Source of the DNA: Geobacter sp.
GTDB taxonomy: Bacteria > Desulfobacterota > Desulfuromonadia > Geobacterales > Pseudopelobacteraceae
Length of the DNA: 64,000 nt
Assembly: GCA_009684515.1 (NCBI GenBank)
Contig: WKKS01000004.1
Span: forward strand, 272,009-336,008
Reading direction: 5' to 3'
Part shown: positions 55,528 to 64,000 of the stretch, piece by piece
Position numbering within the stretch: the stretch's first letter is position 1
Layout of the letters: every line of letters begins with the position of its first letter
The notes under the pieces: model-generated
Database searches by the model: none
Told to the model about the DNA's origin: nothing
What the model saw: the letters and a program-made list of their open reading frames with translations, nothing else
Translations under genes and position numbers: made by a program

Positions 55528-56854
55528 TCAGTAGTGTCCCAACGTTGAACAGTAGATGAGCCGTAACAGCCCGTTAATTCAGAGAGAAAGTGTCATTATG
55601 CCATTTAACGACTTGAAAATTATCCGGAGGTTCAGCCATCTTCACACAGCAATGTGTGGAGGGTTAAACCATGTACACCGGCAAGCTCGTTTTCTCTCAA
55701 GTGATGGAGCATTTACCGCTCCACGTTTTTCATCAATGCGTCGATCGGTACAACGGCAACTACAAGGTCAAGGAGTTCTCCTGCTCGAACAGTATCTCTG
55801 CATGGCATTCGCTCAGTTGACTTATCGCGAGAGTCTGCGGGATATCGAATCCTGTCTGCGGGCACAGAAGAGCAAGCTATATCACATGGGTATCCGCTCT
55901 TCGGTCTCCCGCAACAATCTGTCAAATGCCAACAAGGTTCGAGACTGGCGCATTTACGCCGACCTTGCATGTTCTCTCATTCAGACGGCCCGCAAACTCT
56001 ACGTGAACGACAGCTTCAGACTGGAACTGGAAAACACGGTCTACGCTCTGGACGCCACCACCATCGACTTGTGTCTCTCAATGTTCCCATGGGCCAAATT
56101 CCGCAAGAACAAGGGTGCCATCAAGCTCCATACGTTGTTGGATCTGCGGGGCAGCATCCCGACATTCATCCACATATCCGACGGCAAACTCCACGAAGTC
56201 AACACGCTGGACATCTTGCCGCTGGAAGCCGGATCCTTTTACGTCATGGATCGTGGTTACCTGGACTTCGAACGTTTGTACACGATTACTCAGGCATCAG
56301 CCTTCTTCGTGATTCGGGGCAAATCCAACCTCAAGTGCCGGAGGGTCTATTCCCATCCGGTGGACAAGGCAACCGGCCTACTCTGCGATCAATCGGTATT
56401 GCTCACTGGTTTCTATCAAGCCAAAGACTATCCAGAAAAGCTGCGCCGAGTAAAGTACTACGACAAAGAAACCGACAAAACATTTGTGTTCCTGACCAAC
56501 AACTTCACTCTGCCAGCCATGACCATTGCCGAACTGTATCGATGCCGCTGGCAGGTAGAGCTGTTCTTCCGATGGATCAAGCAGAATCTGCGAATCAAAA
56601 CCTTCTATGGTACATCGGAGAACGCAGTCAAAGCGCAAATCTGGATTGCCGTGTCGGTCTACGTGCTTGTTGCCATCATGAAGAAACGGCTCAAAGTCGA
56701 GGCTAGTCTCTACACAATTTTACAGGTACTGAGCGTGACCATATTCGAACGAATGCCCTTGTTGCAGGCACTTACAGATTCAGATTACAGAAACGAAACA
56801 GACGAAAATAACAACCAACTGTTTTTATTCAACTAAACGTTGGGACACTACTGA
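55528..56854 (+). mobile_element. IS4-family insertion sequence
   Basis: 1327 bp bounded by perfect 19-bp terminal inverted repeats, TCAGTAGTGTCCCAACGTT (55528-55546) and its complement (56836-56854). I do not see a clear target-site duplication at the flanks, so boundary or history is uncertain. One transposase gene within, frameshifted. Confidence 0.85.
55671..56836 (+). pseudogene. IS4-family transposase with frameshift
   Basis: The true N-terminus starts at ATG 55671 (GGAGG upstream) and reads YTGKLVFSQVMEHLPLHVFH, a standard IS4 beginning. Around 55783-55788 the frame must shift back by one base to continue as LLLEQYLCMAFAQLTYRESL; in the first frame a stop follows within about 12 codons. 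The rest carries the DDE motifs: ALDATTIDLCL, MDRGYLDFERL, and YRCRWQVELFFRWIKQNLRIK. The longer open frame starting at 55556 uses a spurious N-terminus. A one-base deletion or an assembly error is likelier than programmed frameshifting, as no slippery run is visible. Confidence 0.75.
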
Positions 56855-56901
56855 ACATTTTTCATTTTTTACCGCGTAAGAACCTTGCCTGGAATAACAT
56901 C

Positions 56902-57708
56902 ATGCTTGTACGCCCTTTTTCCGATATCCACACCGAGTTTTGGCAGCCCAACAAGATTAACCGTATTCTGGACATGGTGGTTCCGCCGCTGACGACAGAC
57001 CGGGATACCATTGCTCTGGTTGCCGGGGATATCGGGCTGGCCCACCGTCAGGAAACCTGGCTCAAGGTAGTCAGTCTCCTGGCCAAGCGTTTCCTTGCCG
57101 TCATCTATGTCGAAGGAAATCACTTTTTCTACCACAACGACTTCTTTGGGCGCATCCAGGAGCTAAAAACCAAGCTGTCGATTCCCAAGAATGTCCATTT
57201 TCTTGAAAACGAGTCCGTCGACATCAACGGCATCATGTTCATCGGAGCAACTCTCTGGACGGATTTTCTGGGGAAGGATTTCTTCAAGATGCAGAACGCC
57301 CGGAAAAACATGAATGACTTTGCCGTGATCAAGAAGGCCGACGGGATGCGACTCATGCCAGAAGAAACAGTCGATCTGTTCCATGAATCGAAACGCTTTA
57401 TCTTCGAGTCACTGGCAACCGCCTGCGACAAGAAGACGGTCGTGGTGACACACCATGGAGTCTCACCACTGTCAATCAACGAGCGGTTCCGGGAAGACAG
57501 CCTCAATTGCGCCTTCATGACCGACCTTTCCAACGAGATCATCGACCTTGGCCCGGATCTCTGGATTCACGGCCATACGCACAACTCATTTGACTACACT
57601 CTTGGCAAGACCAGGGTAGTGGTAAACCCTTATGGTTATAAGGATGTGGAGGTCAATCCGCAGTACGACAAACGGTTGATTATTGAGTTACAGGTTACTG
57701 ACAGTTAA
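56902..57708 (+). CDS. metallophosphoesterase
   Basis: 268 residues. Calcineurin-like phosphoesterase metal motifs in order: SDIHTEF, AGDIGLA, VEGNHFFY, VTHHGVSP and HGHTHNSFDY. Cytoplasmic. Possible nucleic-acid, nucleotide or protein phosphatase; substrate unknown. Starts 47 bp after the IS right end, so its promoter may lie within the element. Confidence 0.9.
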   Translation: MLVRPFSDIHTEFWQPNKINRILDMVVPPLTTDRDTIALVAGDIGLAHRQETWLKVVSLLAKRFLAVIYVEGNHFFYHNDFFGRIQELKTKLSIPKNVHFLENESVDINGIMFIGATLWTDFLGKDFFKMQNARKNMNDFAVIKKADGMRLMPEETVDLFHESKRFIFESLATACDKKTVVVTHHGVSPLSINERFREDSLNCAFMTDLSNEIIDLGPDLWIHGHTHNSFDYTLGKTRVVVNPYGYKDVEVNPQYDKRLIIELQVTDS

Positions 57709-57788
57709 TCAGACTCTCGACACGGTGCTGACAAAACAACATTCTCTCCTTGAACCCTCCATCGCCCATAAGCCGTCGACCGTAATGT

Positions 57789-58778
57789 TCACAGTCGCCA
57801 TTCCCGTCGATGCTCGACGAGGTACTGTTGTGCTGGCCAGAGCTCACGGTCAGATGGCGGAATGATGCTGCGGCCGGAAAGGGTTTGCAGGAAGCCGGGG
57901 ACGTTGGGGTCGGCGGCGATCTGGCGCGAGGTGATGACGGCGTAGGTATCGGACACTCCCATCATCCCCTCATCAAAGGCCCAATGGCAGAGTTTGCAGA
58001 GAGCCAAGCCGTTGCGGATGTCATCGTTCTGGCTTCTGCACCATGGTACGATATGGGCGGCATCCACTACGGTGTGCTGCTCCGGCGTGATGATCCGCAC
58101 TCCGCAGAGGGCGCAACGATGGTCATAGGCCTTCACCACGATCCGACGGAAGCCCTGATCACGGGCCGCCGGGCGGTAATTGTCCACCTCAACAATTTCC
58201 TGCACCAGCGGCAGGTGAGCTTGCTCTTCCAGCATCTGACTGTAGTAGAACGCCTCGCGGTTGATAACCGACTGTTCCCTGAGCTGTGCAGCGGCATCCA
58301 CCGAGAAGCAGGACTGTAGAAGAGCTTCCCGCAGTGCCTCCCGCCCCTCCCCACTCTGCATTAAGTGGAACAACCTTTCGCTCAGCTTGGCTCCCAAGGC
58401 GTACTTGCGCAGGTAGGTGACGGAGGAGGTATTGTTGATGATTGCCGGGGTGATGGTCGTGCCCGGTTGCGGCACCAGCTCCCAGAACGATTCCCGGTCG
58501 AGGCGGGAGAAGGGAAAGGCGATGCTGCTGGTCTGGCCCAGTGGGATGATCCGCCGCCAGTAGAGATTGAACAGTTCGTTCAGTTCCATCAGATCGCCGG
58601 TGACGGCGATGAACGGTGTGGTGATCACGCCCCGATGCACCAGGTCCAGCACCGCCAGCAGCAGAAGTGGCTTGTGCGGAGCCTTGCGCCTGGTGGCCTC
58701 GGTCCAGGTCGCGCCGGGGGCGCGGTTGAGTGAGGCGAAGTGTTTGATGTAGGTGGTGAGTGGTGTCATGGTTCCCAT
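57789..58778 (-). CDS. HNH endonuclease, possibly modification-dependent
   Basis: 329 residues from the ATG at 58778 (an ATG at 58769 is equally good). The C-terminal HNH core has zinc-knuckle CALCGVR ... CKLCHWAF and catalytic VVDAAHIVPW with NGLALC. The N-terminal third (KAPHKPLLLLAVLDLVHRG, LFNLYWRRI) resembles the sulfur-binding domain of restriction enzymes that recognise phosphorothioate DNA, but I cannot confirm this by eye. No dnd genes are in the window. Possibly a restriction enzyme against modified phage DNA. Confidence 0.8.
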   Translation of the reverse strand: MGTMTPLTTYIKHFASLNRAPGATWTEATRRKAPHKPLLLLAVLDLVHRGVITTPFIAVTGDLMELNELFNLYWRRIIPLGQTSSIAFPFSRLDRESFWELVPQPGTTITPAIINNTSSVTYLRKYALGAKLSERLFHLMQSGEGREALREALLQSCFSVDAAAQLREQSVINREAFYYSQMLEEQAHLPLVQEIVEVDNYRPAARDQGFRRIVVKAYDHRCALCGVRIITPEQHTVVDAAHIVPWCRSQNDDIRNGLALCKLCHWAFDEGMMGVSDTYAVITSRQIAADPNVPGFLQTLSGRSIIPPSDRELWPAQQYLVEHRREWRL

Positions 58779-58815
58779 ACACTGACTGTAGCATCGTTCA
58801 ATGAGTGCCATATTT

Positions 58816-59016
58816 TTACTTTGGAAGAGAGGTATTGACTACTAAAGCTCTTATTTGACGGCCGTCTTTTGGTAATCCGATAGTTTGCTTATCGAGAAAA
58901 GCTTGTGCTTCATCAAATGTCATGTCTGAATTTTTCTTTTTTCGATAATCCTTCACGTCCCGTTGATTACAATAAAACCACTCCCACAAGATACAGACCG
59001 TATCTGTGATGTTCAT
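58816..59016 (-). CDS. possible small hypothetical protein
   Basis: 66 residues from the ATG at 59016, with no good ribosome site. Charged tail MTFDEAQAFLDKQTIGLPKD. Longer frames overlap the DUF2628 gene. May be a real small gene or a remnant. Confidence 0.35.
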   Translation of the reverse strand: MNITDTVCILWEWFYCNQRDVKDYRKKKNSDMTFDEAQAFLDKQTIGLPKDGRQIRALVVNTSLPK

Positions 59017-59063
59017 CAATAAGATATCTTTGCAGCAACTGAGCAGACCCTGATCAATTCGAT

Positions 59064-59636
59064 CTATATTGTCATTCTCGTAATGTGTTGCCCCATGAAC
59101 GCGATCATCGTGGAGAAAAAGACAGCCAGCAGAACTGTCATGATTATAATGATGACAACCCCCAACGTGATTACCCACTTGTTGACCCCGCCCAGCTCCT
59201 GAAGCACCGGAATATAATTCTGGGCCGATTGAGTTGATCTAATTTCAGCAATCTTCACTTTCACATATCGGTAGTACAGATAGTTGCCGATCATGCCGAT
59301 TCCAATGTGCAGGAGAATGTTGACTCCGGGTATGCAAAAGACAACAAATGTGATTGCGGCCAAAGCGTACATTTTCCTGTACAAGAACCAGAGGAAGGTG
59401 AAACCGAAACAGGACCAGTTCCAGGTAACGCGGAATTCTTCTCTACCCGAAATGGTGAATTTAGAAAAACATTGTATGTAATAGTGGGCATTAGGCCCGA
59501 CAAACTCACGTATTTCATCACTGCTGACAGTGTCGATATTGATGGTATTGAAAGAATCGAGGTTGATCATGGAACCGCAGTAGCGGCATTTTATCGCGCC
59601 ATCCTGGATAGTTTCCTTGCAGTAAGGGCAGATCAT
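59064..59636 (-). CDS. zinc-ribbon plus DUF2628-like membrane protein
   Basis: 190 residues; GGAG lies 9 nt before the ATG at 59636. N-terminal zinc ribbon CPYCKETIQDGAIKCRYCG (Cys-x2-Cys ... Cys-x2-Cys), then a DUF2628-like part with three or four membrane helices (WNWSCFGFTFLWFLYRKMYA, AITFVVFCIPGVNILLH, WVITLGVVIIIIMTVLLAVF). Function unknown; small membrane proteins of this type appear in phage- or stress-related contexts. Confidence 0.8.
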   Translation of the reverse strand: MICPYCKETIQDGAIKCRYCGSMINLDSFNTINIDTVSSDEIREFVGPNAHYYIQCFSKFTISGREEFRVTWNWSCFGFTFLWFLYRKMYALAAITFVVFCIPGVNILLHIGIGMIGNYLYYRYVKVKIAEIRSTQSAQNYIPVLQELGGVNKWVITLGVVIIIIMTVLLAVFFSTMIAFMGQHITRMTI

Positions 59637-60119
59637 TTATGAAGACTCCTTGGGGCAATTGTGGACTCGGCACTAAATGCGTGCCAGCGAAACAGGTTCA
59701 GAATACACCCGCCTGCAGCATATGCAACCAAGTAATTGAAAACGACTCCCATCCGGCAATTCATATTAAATGCAAAAACAGTCGGCCTGCAACGTAACTT
59801 CAATAGGATAAGTGTTTCCACAAAATGTGTGGATAACCCTGTTGAAGTTGTTGATAACTGTTGCAAATAGTCATGTGTTATTGGGGGGTTTTTGCATCTT
59901 GCCCAACGAATAGGCACAGCACCTAACTACCTGTTATTGCGTGTCAATAGTTAATTTACATTGGATACAAGCATACCTTCATAATGAGGAAAAAGGTGGG
60001 AATCAATATGCGGAGGGGTCAGGGCGGGGCACGGTTTCCCGGCGACTGCCGAATGAAACCGTGCCATGTCTATCAGGCAGTTAATTCATAGGCTTCCAAC
60101 AACATTTTTTTCTGTTTGG
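59637..60119. other. intergenic region without a gene
   Basis: About 480 bases. Contains one perfect DnaA-box-like nonamer (59828-59836) judged a chance match, A+T-rich runs, and a hairpin at 60028-60065. No coding sequence is supported. Confidence 0.5.
60028..60065 (-). terminator. hairpin at the end of the acyl-CoA operon
   Basis: GGCACGGTTTC (60028-60038) pairs with GAAACCGTGCC (60055-60065), with a smaller inner stem. No T-run on either strand, so termination efficiency is uncertain. Confidence 0.5.
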
Positions 60120-60938
60120 CTAATTCTTTTTCACCTTCGGAATAAAGATTTCATCCGGGTCGAGCACTTCATGGATGATACGCAGTTCCTCCCTGGTGGG
60201 AACGGCTGTTTCTCCGGAAACGCGGGAGATATCAAGGTCAAACTGGCACAAATCGCTGATTTCAGCCGGGCTCTTGCCCGGATGACAGGTATCCAGATAC
60301 ATCCGGCCGTTTTCCTGGTCAAAACGAAACACCCCGACGGTACTGATAACCGCTGAAGGACCGCCACGATAAGCGGCTCCGTAGAGTTCACGGCGATGGA
60401 CAAATTCGCCTCCCGGCCATTTTTTTACCCGCCAGCCCGGGCTGGTGATGTAACTAACATTTTCCACAAAACGCCGTTTTTCATGCACCATGATGAAAAC
60501 TGTCCGCCGGGCAAAGGAGTTGATGTCCGGGTTACCGCCGCTGCCGGTCAGGCGAAGTTCGGGGTTGAGGTAGTCGCCGATGCAGGTGGTGTTGACGTTG
60601 CCGTACAGATCGACCTCGGCCCCCCCCAGAAAGCCCAGATCAACCAGCCCGCGCTGGGCAATGCTGAAAGCGTCATTCAGTCCCGAGGAGCGCGAGGCGC
60701 CCATCTCGCAGCGTGCATCGCCGACCGAAGTGGGAAGTTCCGGAGGTCGGCCATCCAAAGTTCCAGCCTCAAAGATCAGCTTAAGATTAGGGGCATGGGT
60801 CTTCTGGGCCAGCATGATGGCGACCATCGGCAGACCGGTGCCGGCAAAAACGATTTCGTTATCGGCTACTTCGCGTGAGGCGGCGCAGCAGAGCAGGTCT
60901 GCCAGTCCGTATTCTTCCGGTTGTGCGTATTCTGACAT
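60120..60938 (-). CDS. class I CoA-transferase, beta subunit
   Basis: 272 residues; GGAGGGAAATG before the ATG. GctB/IpdB-type subunit with LIFEAGTLDGRPP, where the Glu is in the position of the catalytic glutamate of glutaconate CoA-transferase, and the GxG loop AGTGLPMVA near residue 34. One base separates it from the alpha gene. Moves CoA between carboxylic acids; substrate unknown. Confidence 0.85.
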   Translation of the reverse strand: MSEYAQPEEYGLADLLCCAASREVADNEIVFAGTGLPMVAIMLAQKTHAPNLKLIFEAGTLDGRPPELPTSVGDARCEMGASRSSGLNDAFSIAQRGLVDLGFLGGAEVDLYGNVNTTCIGDYLNPELRLTGSGGNPDINSFARRTVFIMVHEKRRFVENVSYITSPGWRVKKWPGGEFVHRRELYGAAYRGGPSAVISTVGVFRFDQENGRMYLDTCHPGKSPAEISDLCQFDLDISRVSGETAVPTREELRIIHEVLDPDEIFIPKVKKN

Positions 60939-60939
60939 A

Positions 60940-61908
60940 TCATTTCCCTCCCTTTTTTTCGCGAGGACTGAAATTCATGGCACTGTTGGCCTTCATCTTC
61001 AACATTCTCGGCCAACCCAGTTTTTCCAGATAGCTGGTATGATCCTGACCATGGATCCACTCCCTGGCAAAATCATCAAACCCTTCCTGAGTGCGGGTGC
61101 GGCCATAGAAATCTTTCAAAAAGGCCCCGTCCACATCATAACGGCCGAACATACCGGTCGGATGAGCTCCGAAGGGACACTCCAGAATATAATCGACCTC
61201 AAAGCTCGGGATAGTGTTTTGATCGGCGTTGCGGCGCAGATACTCTTCCGGTACGATTTCCTCGGCTATGACAATGGTAATGCCCGCCGTCCTGGCCGCT
61301 TCCGGATCAGAATAATACTGGCCGTTGACCCGCACCGTCCCCTCTTCGCCGACCTGCTGGACGCAGAGCACCGCCACATCGACCTTGACCGCCGGAATCA
61401 GCACCTGCGCTCCGGCGTCATAAAAGGGATCTTCGGTAAAAATGTACTTATGCTTCGCGATCCGCTTGCCGTCGCGCAGCCCGGCTTTGCCGAGCATGTC
61501 GTACTCCGGGTTGTGGATATCGGTTCCCAGCGAGGTCTGGGTGACGGCATAAGCGGCTCCCTGGGCGGCAGCGGCGAAACGGAACATCATTTCGGCGTGG
61601 CTGTAATCCTCAACGATGATTTCCTTGTTGCCGACTTTGCGCGACAGATTGGCGCCGTACTTGCCATACAACTCATGACCGACCCAGCACGATTCCCAGA
61701 TATCGACACAGCCGGCGCCGATCAGAAATTCCGACTGCGGCCCGCCGTTGACTTCGATCAGGTGAAGGCCGCGTCGATGCTGCCGGATCAGTTCATAGAT
61801 CAGGGCAAATGGCCTGCGCCAGATGGTGAAACCGGAAAAGGTCAGGCTGGAGCCGTTCTTGATGACTTCGGCCGCCTGCTGCAGGGTGATTCTTTTTGAA
61901 TTACTCAT
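60940..61908 (-). CDS. class I CoA-transferase, alpha subunit
   Basis: 322 residues; AAGGAGG before the ATG at 61908. GctA-like fold with SSLTFSGFTIWRRPFALIYE and conserved VNGGPQSEFLIGAGCVDIWE. Works as a heterodimer with the beta subunit. Lies directly after an acyl-CoA dehydrogenase gene (13 bp gap), pointing to a dedicated acid-activation and oxidation pathway. Confidence 0.85.
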   Translation of the reverse strand: MSNSKRITLQQAAEVIKNGSSLTFSGFTIWRRPFALIYELIRQHRRGLHLIEVNGGPQSEFLIGAGCVDIWESCWVGHELYGKYGANLSRKVGNKEIIVEDYSHAEMMFRFAAAAQGAAYAVTQTSLGTDIHNPEYDMLGKAGLRDGKRIAKHKYIFTEDPFYDAGAQVLIPAVKVDVAVLCVQQVGEEGTVRVNGQYYSDPEAARTAGITIVIAEEIVPEEYLRRNADQNTIPSFEVDYILECPFGAHPTGMFGRYDVDGAFLKDFYGRTRTQEGFDDFAREWIHGQDHTSYLEKLGWPRMLKMKANSAMNFSPREKKGGK

Positions 61909-61921
61909 CCCATCCTCCTTA

Positions 61922-63079
61922 TCAACTGAAATTCCGCAATATTTCCCTGGAAATTATAAGCCGCTGGATCTCACTGGTCCCTTCATAGATCGAGGTGATA
62001 CGGGCGTCGCGGGTGTAGCGCTCAACCGGATAATCCTGGGTGTAGCCATAGCCTCCCAGCATCTGCATCGCCTTGTAGCAGGCCCGGTTGGCCGACTCTG
62101 TGGCGAACAGCTTGGCCATGGAAGCTTCCTTGGCGTAGCTTTTACCGCTTTCCTTGCGCCAGGCGGCGTTCATCAGCAGCAATCGCGCCGCCTCCAGTTC
62201 GGTGTAACCGTCAGCCATCATCCACTGCAACGCCTGGAAGCCGCTGATCTTCTGGCCGAACTGGACCCTCTCCGTCGTGTATCTGGTGGAGAAATCCATG
62301 GCGGCCAACCCGACCCCCAGGGCCAGCGAACCGATGCCGATCCGGCCGCCGGTCAGTTCGGCCACCGCGATCCGGAAACCGTCATTTAACTTGCCCATCA
62401 TGGCTACGGCCGGGATTCGGCAGTTGTCGAAAATCAGCTCGTTGGTAGCGGAGGCGTGCTGCCCCATTTTCTTCTCTTCCTTGCCGATCACCAGGCCTGG
62501 CGTTCCGTTTTCCACCAGGAAGCAACTGATCCCCTTTCCTTTCGGGGCATCCTTGTCGGTCACCGCCCAGACGACGAACACACCGGCATAGGGGGCGCTG
62601 GTGATAAAGATCTTGGAGCCGTTCAGAACGTAGAAATCGCCGTCCCGAACTGCCTGGGCAGACATGGAGGAGGGATCGGAGCCGGCTCCCGTCTCGGTCA
62701 GCGCGAACCCGCCAGCGGCATATTCACCGGAACATATCTTCGGGATATAGGCCAGCTTCTGCTCTTCGTTGCCGACCGCCTGGATCACTTCGCAGACCAT
62801 GTTGTTGACCGACAGCGTCACCGCCGTGGAGGCGCAGGCGCGGGCAATCTCGGTAATGGCCACGCTGAAGGCGACCACCCCGGCTTCGGTGCCGCCGTAC
62901 TGTTCCTTGACGTTCAACCCCATGAAACCGAGTTCGGCCAGCTTTTTGAGATTTGCCAGCAGCGGCGCGCGGTCGTGACCACTGTCAATGGCCGCCGCAA
63001 CCGGCTCCAGCTCTGCCCTGGCAAAATCCCTGGCAGTATCCTGAATCAACTTTTGTTCTTCCGTCAGGTCGAGATACAT
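61922..63079 (-). CDS. acyl-CoA dehydrogenase
   Basis: 385 residues, full length; GGAGGGGG before the ATG. Family motifs: GGFALTETGAGSDPSSMSAQ (FAD/substrate loop), FQALQWMMADGYTELEAARL, and catalytic Glu in SIYEGTSEIQR. Introduces a 2,3-double bond in an acyl-CoA, giving electrons to ETF. Chain-length or substrate type (short-chain, glutaryl-, benzylsuccinyl-) cannot be set by eye. Confidence 0.93.
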   Translation of the reverse strand: MYLDLTEEQKLIQDTARDFARAELEPVAAAIDSGHDRAPLLANLKKLAELGFMGLNVKEQYGGTEAGVVAFSVAITEIARACASTAVTLSVNNMVCEVIQAVGNEEQKLAYIPKICSGEYAAGGFALTETGAGSDPSSMSAQAVRDGDFYVLNGSKIFITSAPYAGVFVVWAVTDKDAPKGKGISCFLVENGTPGLVIGKEEKKMGQHASATNELIFDNCRIPAVAMMGKLNDGFRIAVAELTGGRIGIGSLALGVGLAAMDFSTRYTTERVQFGQKISGFQALQWMMADGYTELEAARLLLMNAAWRKESGKSYAKEASMAKLFATESANRACYKAMQMLGGYGYTQDYPVERYTRDARITSIYEGTSEIQRLIISREILRNFS

Positions 63080-63116
63080 GTACGCCCCCTCCGCATTGAT
63101 TTTTCAGCAATCCACA

Positions 63117-63941
63117 CTACCGGACCGTTTCGATCGGCAGATCCAACTCTTTGCCCCACTCCTGCCAATAGTCCGAACTCTGACCGGCAAAAGCGGCCCG
63201 ATACCCCTCAAAAGTTGCAATATTGAGAGCATCCTCAAGCCGCTGTTTGAAGTGCGGCTCCAGCGCCGCCACCGCCACCCAGCCGTCCAATGTTTTGTAA
63301 ATGTTATATTCCGGAATACCGCCCCCCAGGGAAGCTCCCGGGAGGGTGCTTCCAAAACGCAGCGGCTCGGCGAAAGCGGCCACCGCCTCCGAAAGCGGCA
63401 CGACCTGATGCCCGCCGTTCCCGCACCGTTCCCGGTTGAAGAGCAGCGCCAGCACGGCAGAGACAGCCAGTTCCGACCCGGCCATATCCGACAGCAGAGT
63501 ACGCGGCATATGGGGCGGATCGACCAACCCCATCGACGCCTGGTAAGTCAGGTCATGGCCGGCTTCATTGTCGCGCGGAGCCGGATAGCCGGTAATCATC
63601 ACCTGACAAAGCCGTGGAAACAAATCCTGCAGCGTCTCCACATCCAGACCCAGGCGGGCCATGGCCGATGGCCGTGTGGCCGTGATCAAAACATCGGCGC
63701 TGCCAAGCAGATCCAGAAGAATCCGCTTCCCCTCCGGCACCTTCAGATCCAGTTTGACGACCGTATGACCGGCCGCCATGGCGCGGTACCAATCGGCGAA
63801 ATAGCACTCCATCGGATCCCCGGCCGGAGGTTCGACCTTGATCACTTCGGCCCCCATCCGGCTCAGGCGCTGGGCGGCCGCCGGTCCGGGCAGGTTGACC
63901 GCCAGGTTGATGACTTTTATGCCGTCAAGAACTCTCATCAT
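63117..63941 (-). CDS. short CaiB/BaiF (family III) CoA-transferase or racemase-like protein
   Basis: 274 residues; typical family members have 360-410, so this is a short form with the C-terminal domain trimmed. N-terminal Rossmann-like part DGIKVINLAVNLPGPAAAQR, motif LGLDVETLQDLFPRLCQVMI and the conserved Asp in TLLSDMAGSELAVSAVLALL. Could be a CoA-transferase or an alpha-methylacyl-CoA racemase. Starts overlap the upstream gene's stop (ATGATGA). Confidence 0.8.
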   Translation of the reverse strand: MMRVLDGIKVINLAVNLPGPAAAQRLSRMGAEVIKVEPPAGDPMECYFADWYRAMAAGHTVVKLDLKVPEGKRILLDLLGSADVLITATRPSAMARLGLDVETLQDLFPRLCQVMITGYPAPRDNEAGHDLTYQASMGLVDPPHMPRTLLSDMAGSELAVSAVLALLFNRERCGNGGHQVVPLSEAVAAFAEPLRFGSTLPGASLGGGIPEYNIYKTLDGWVAVAALEPHFKQRLEDALNIATFEGYRAAFAGQSSDYWQEWGKELDLPIETVR

Positions 63942-64000
63942 GCCAGCTTAGCCGTCAACGCCGGCACAAACTGCATCACATCCGCCACCACCAGCACATC
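63938..64000 (-). CDS. C-terminal end of a flavoprotein-type gene, probably EtfA (partial)
   Basis: Only 20 codons plus stop are inside the window: DVLVVADVMQFVPALTAKLA. The ADV.QFVPALT.KL pattern resembles the C-terminus of electron-transfer flavoprotein alpha subunits, which would suit the adjacent acyl-CoA dehydrogenase. Identity is tentative. Confidence 0.4.
   Translation of the reverse strand, partial: DVLVVADVMQFVPALTAKLA

Noticed and set aside
55556..56836. 426-codon transposase frame with the early start
   Set aside because: Its first 75 residues are not IS4-like; the real N-terminus is in another frame from 55671.
59828..59836. Perfect DnaA-box nonamer
   Set aside because: A single match in 64 kb is expected about half the time by chance; no cluster, AT-rich unwinding element or dnaA/dnaN gene nearby.

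Overview
The window reads as a chromosome segment of an anaerobic, metal-reducing deltaproteobacterium, most likely Geobacteraceae (Geobacter/Trichlorobacter type; Desulfuromonadota). The grounds are a porin / 8-heme / 9-heme cytochrome cluster, a NapH-like polyferredoxin fused to CRP and AAA modules, a glnK-amtB operon behind a sigma-54 type promoter, and many small proteins of a style common in Geobacter. Genus-level placement is inference, since no 16S gene or other marker is present. I saw no tRNA, rRNA or CRISPR array.

Layout. 1-2538: 3' part of a cNMP-binding / degenerate sigma-54-AAA / membrane 4Fe-4S fusion. 2525-6329 (minus): an unusual two-gene operon made of a 940-residue protein with nineteen tandem 29-residue amphipathic repeats and a C-terminal HELTH metallopeptidase-like domain, followed by a gingipain-like (clan CD, C25) cysteine peptidase. 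A terminator-like hairpin lies in its leader. 6788-12300: MidA-family methyltransferase, HAD phosphatase, RluD-type pseudouridine synthase, DegP/HtrA lipoprotein protease, XRE-cupin regulator with a palindromic operator candidate. 12345-16885: small proteins, a ferritin-like protein, and a 2-oxoacid dehydrogenase E1alpha-E1beta-E2 operon without E3. 16949-20212: a LuxR-type regulator and an 804-residue cysteine-rich protein with an internal duplication. 20365-21758: SDR/NDUFA9-like protein and RlpA-like protein. 21840-25377 (minus): outer-membrane protein, glnK, amtB and an orphan histidine kinase, with a sigma-54 type promoter upstream of the first gene.

25779-28207: Rieske protein, cardiolipin synthase-like PLD protein, AhpC-type peroxiredoxin. 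28738-32200: candidate porin-cytochrome conduit for extracellular electron transfer. 32339-34398: mtgA-like glycosyltransferase and rlmN. 34525-41836: type I restriction-modification island in the order hsdM, RhuM-like, hsdS, GxxExxY protein, hsdR. The GxxExxY gene looks like a cassette flanked by TTCGTG-type repeats. 42017-52812: housekeeping genes (DEAD helicase, YhaM-like HD/OB protein, nfo, moeA, MCE/MlaD-like protein, mtnP, UPF0173-like hydrolase, AMIN protein, DUF2062, MFS). 52954-55387: a WPLY-repeat secreted protein and a membrane protein with an L7/L12-like tail. 55528-56854: an IS4-family element whose transposase carries a frameshift. 56902-59636: metallophosphoesterase, HNH endonuclease, zinc-ribbon/DUF2628 protein. 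60120-64000 (minus): acyl-CoA catabolic operon (probable EtfA end, short CaiB/BaiF CoA-transferase, acyl-CoA dehydrogenase, class I CoA-transferase alpha and beta).

The strongest candidates for undescribed biology are the C25 peptidase / 29-residue-repeat pair with its structured leader, the cysteine-rich duplicated protein behind a LuxR regulator, the CRP-AAA-NapH fusion, and the GxxExxY cassette inside the type I RM operon.
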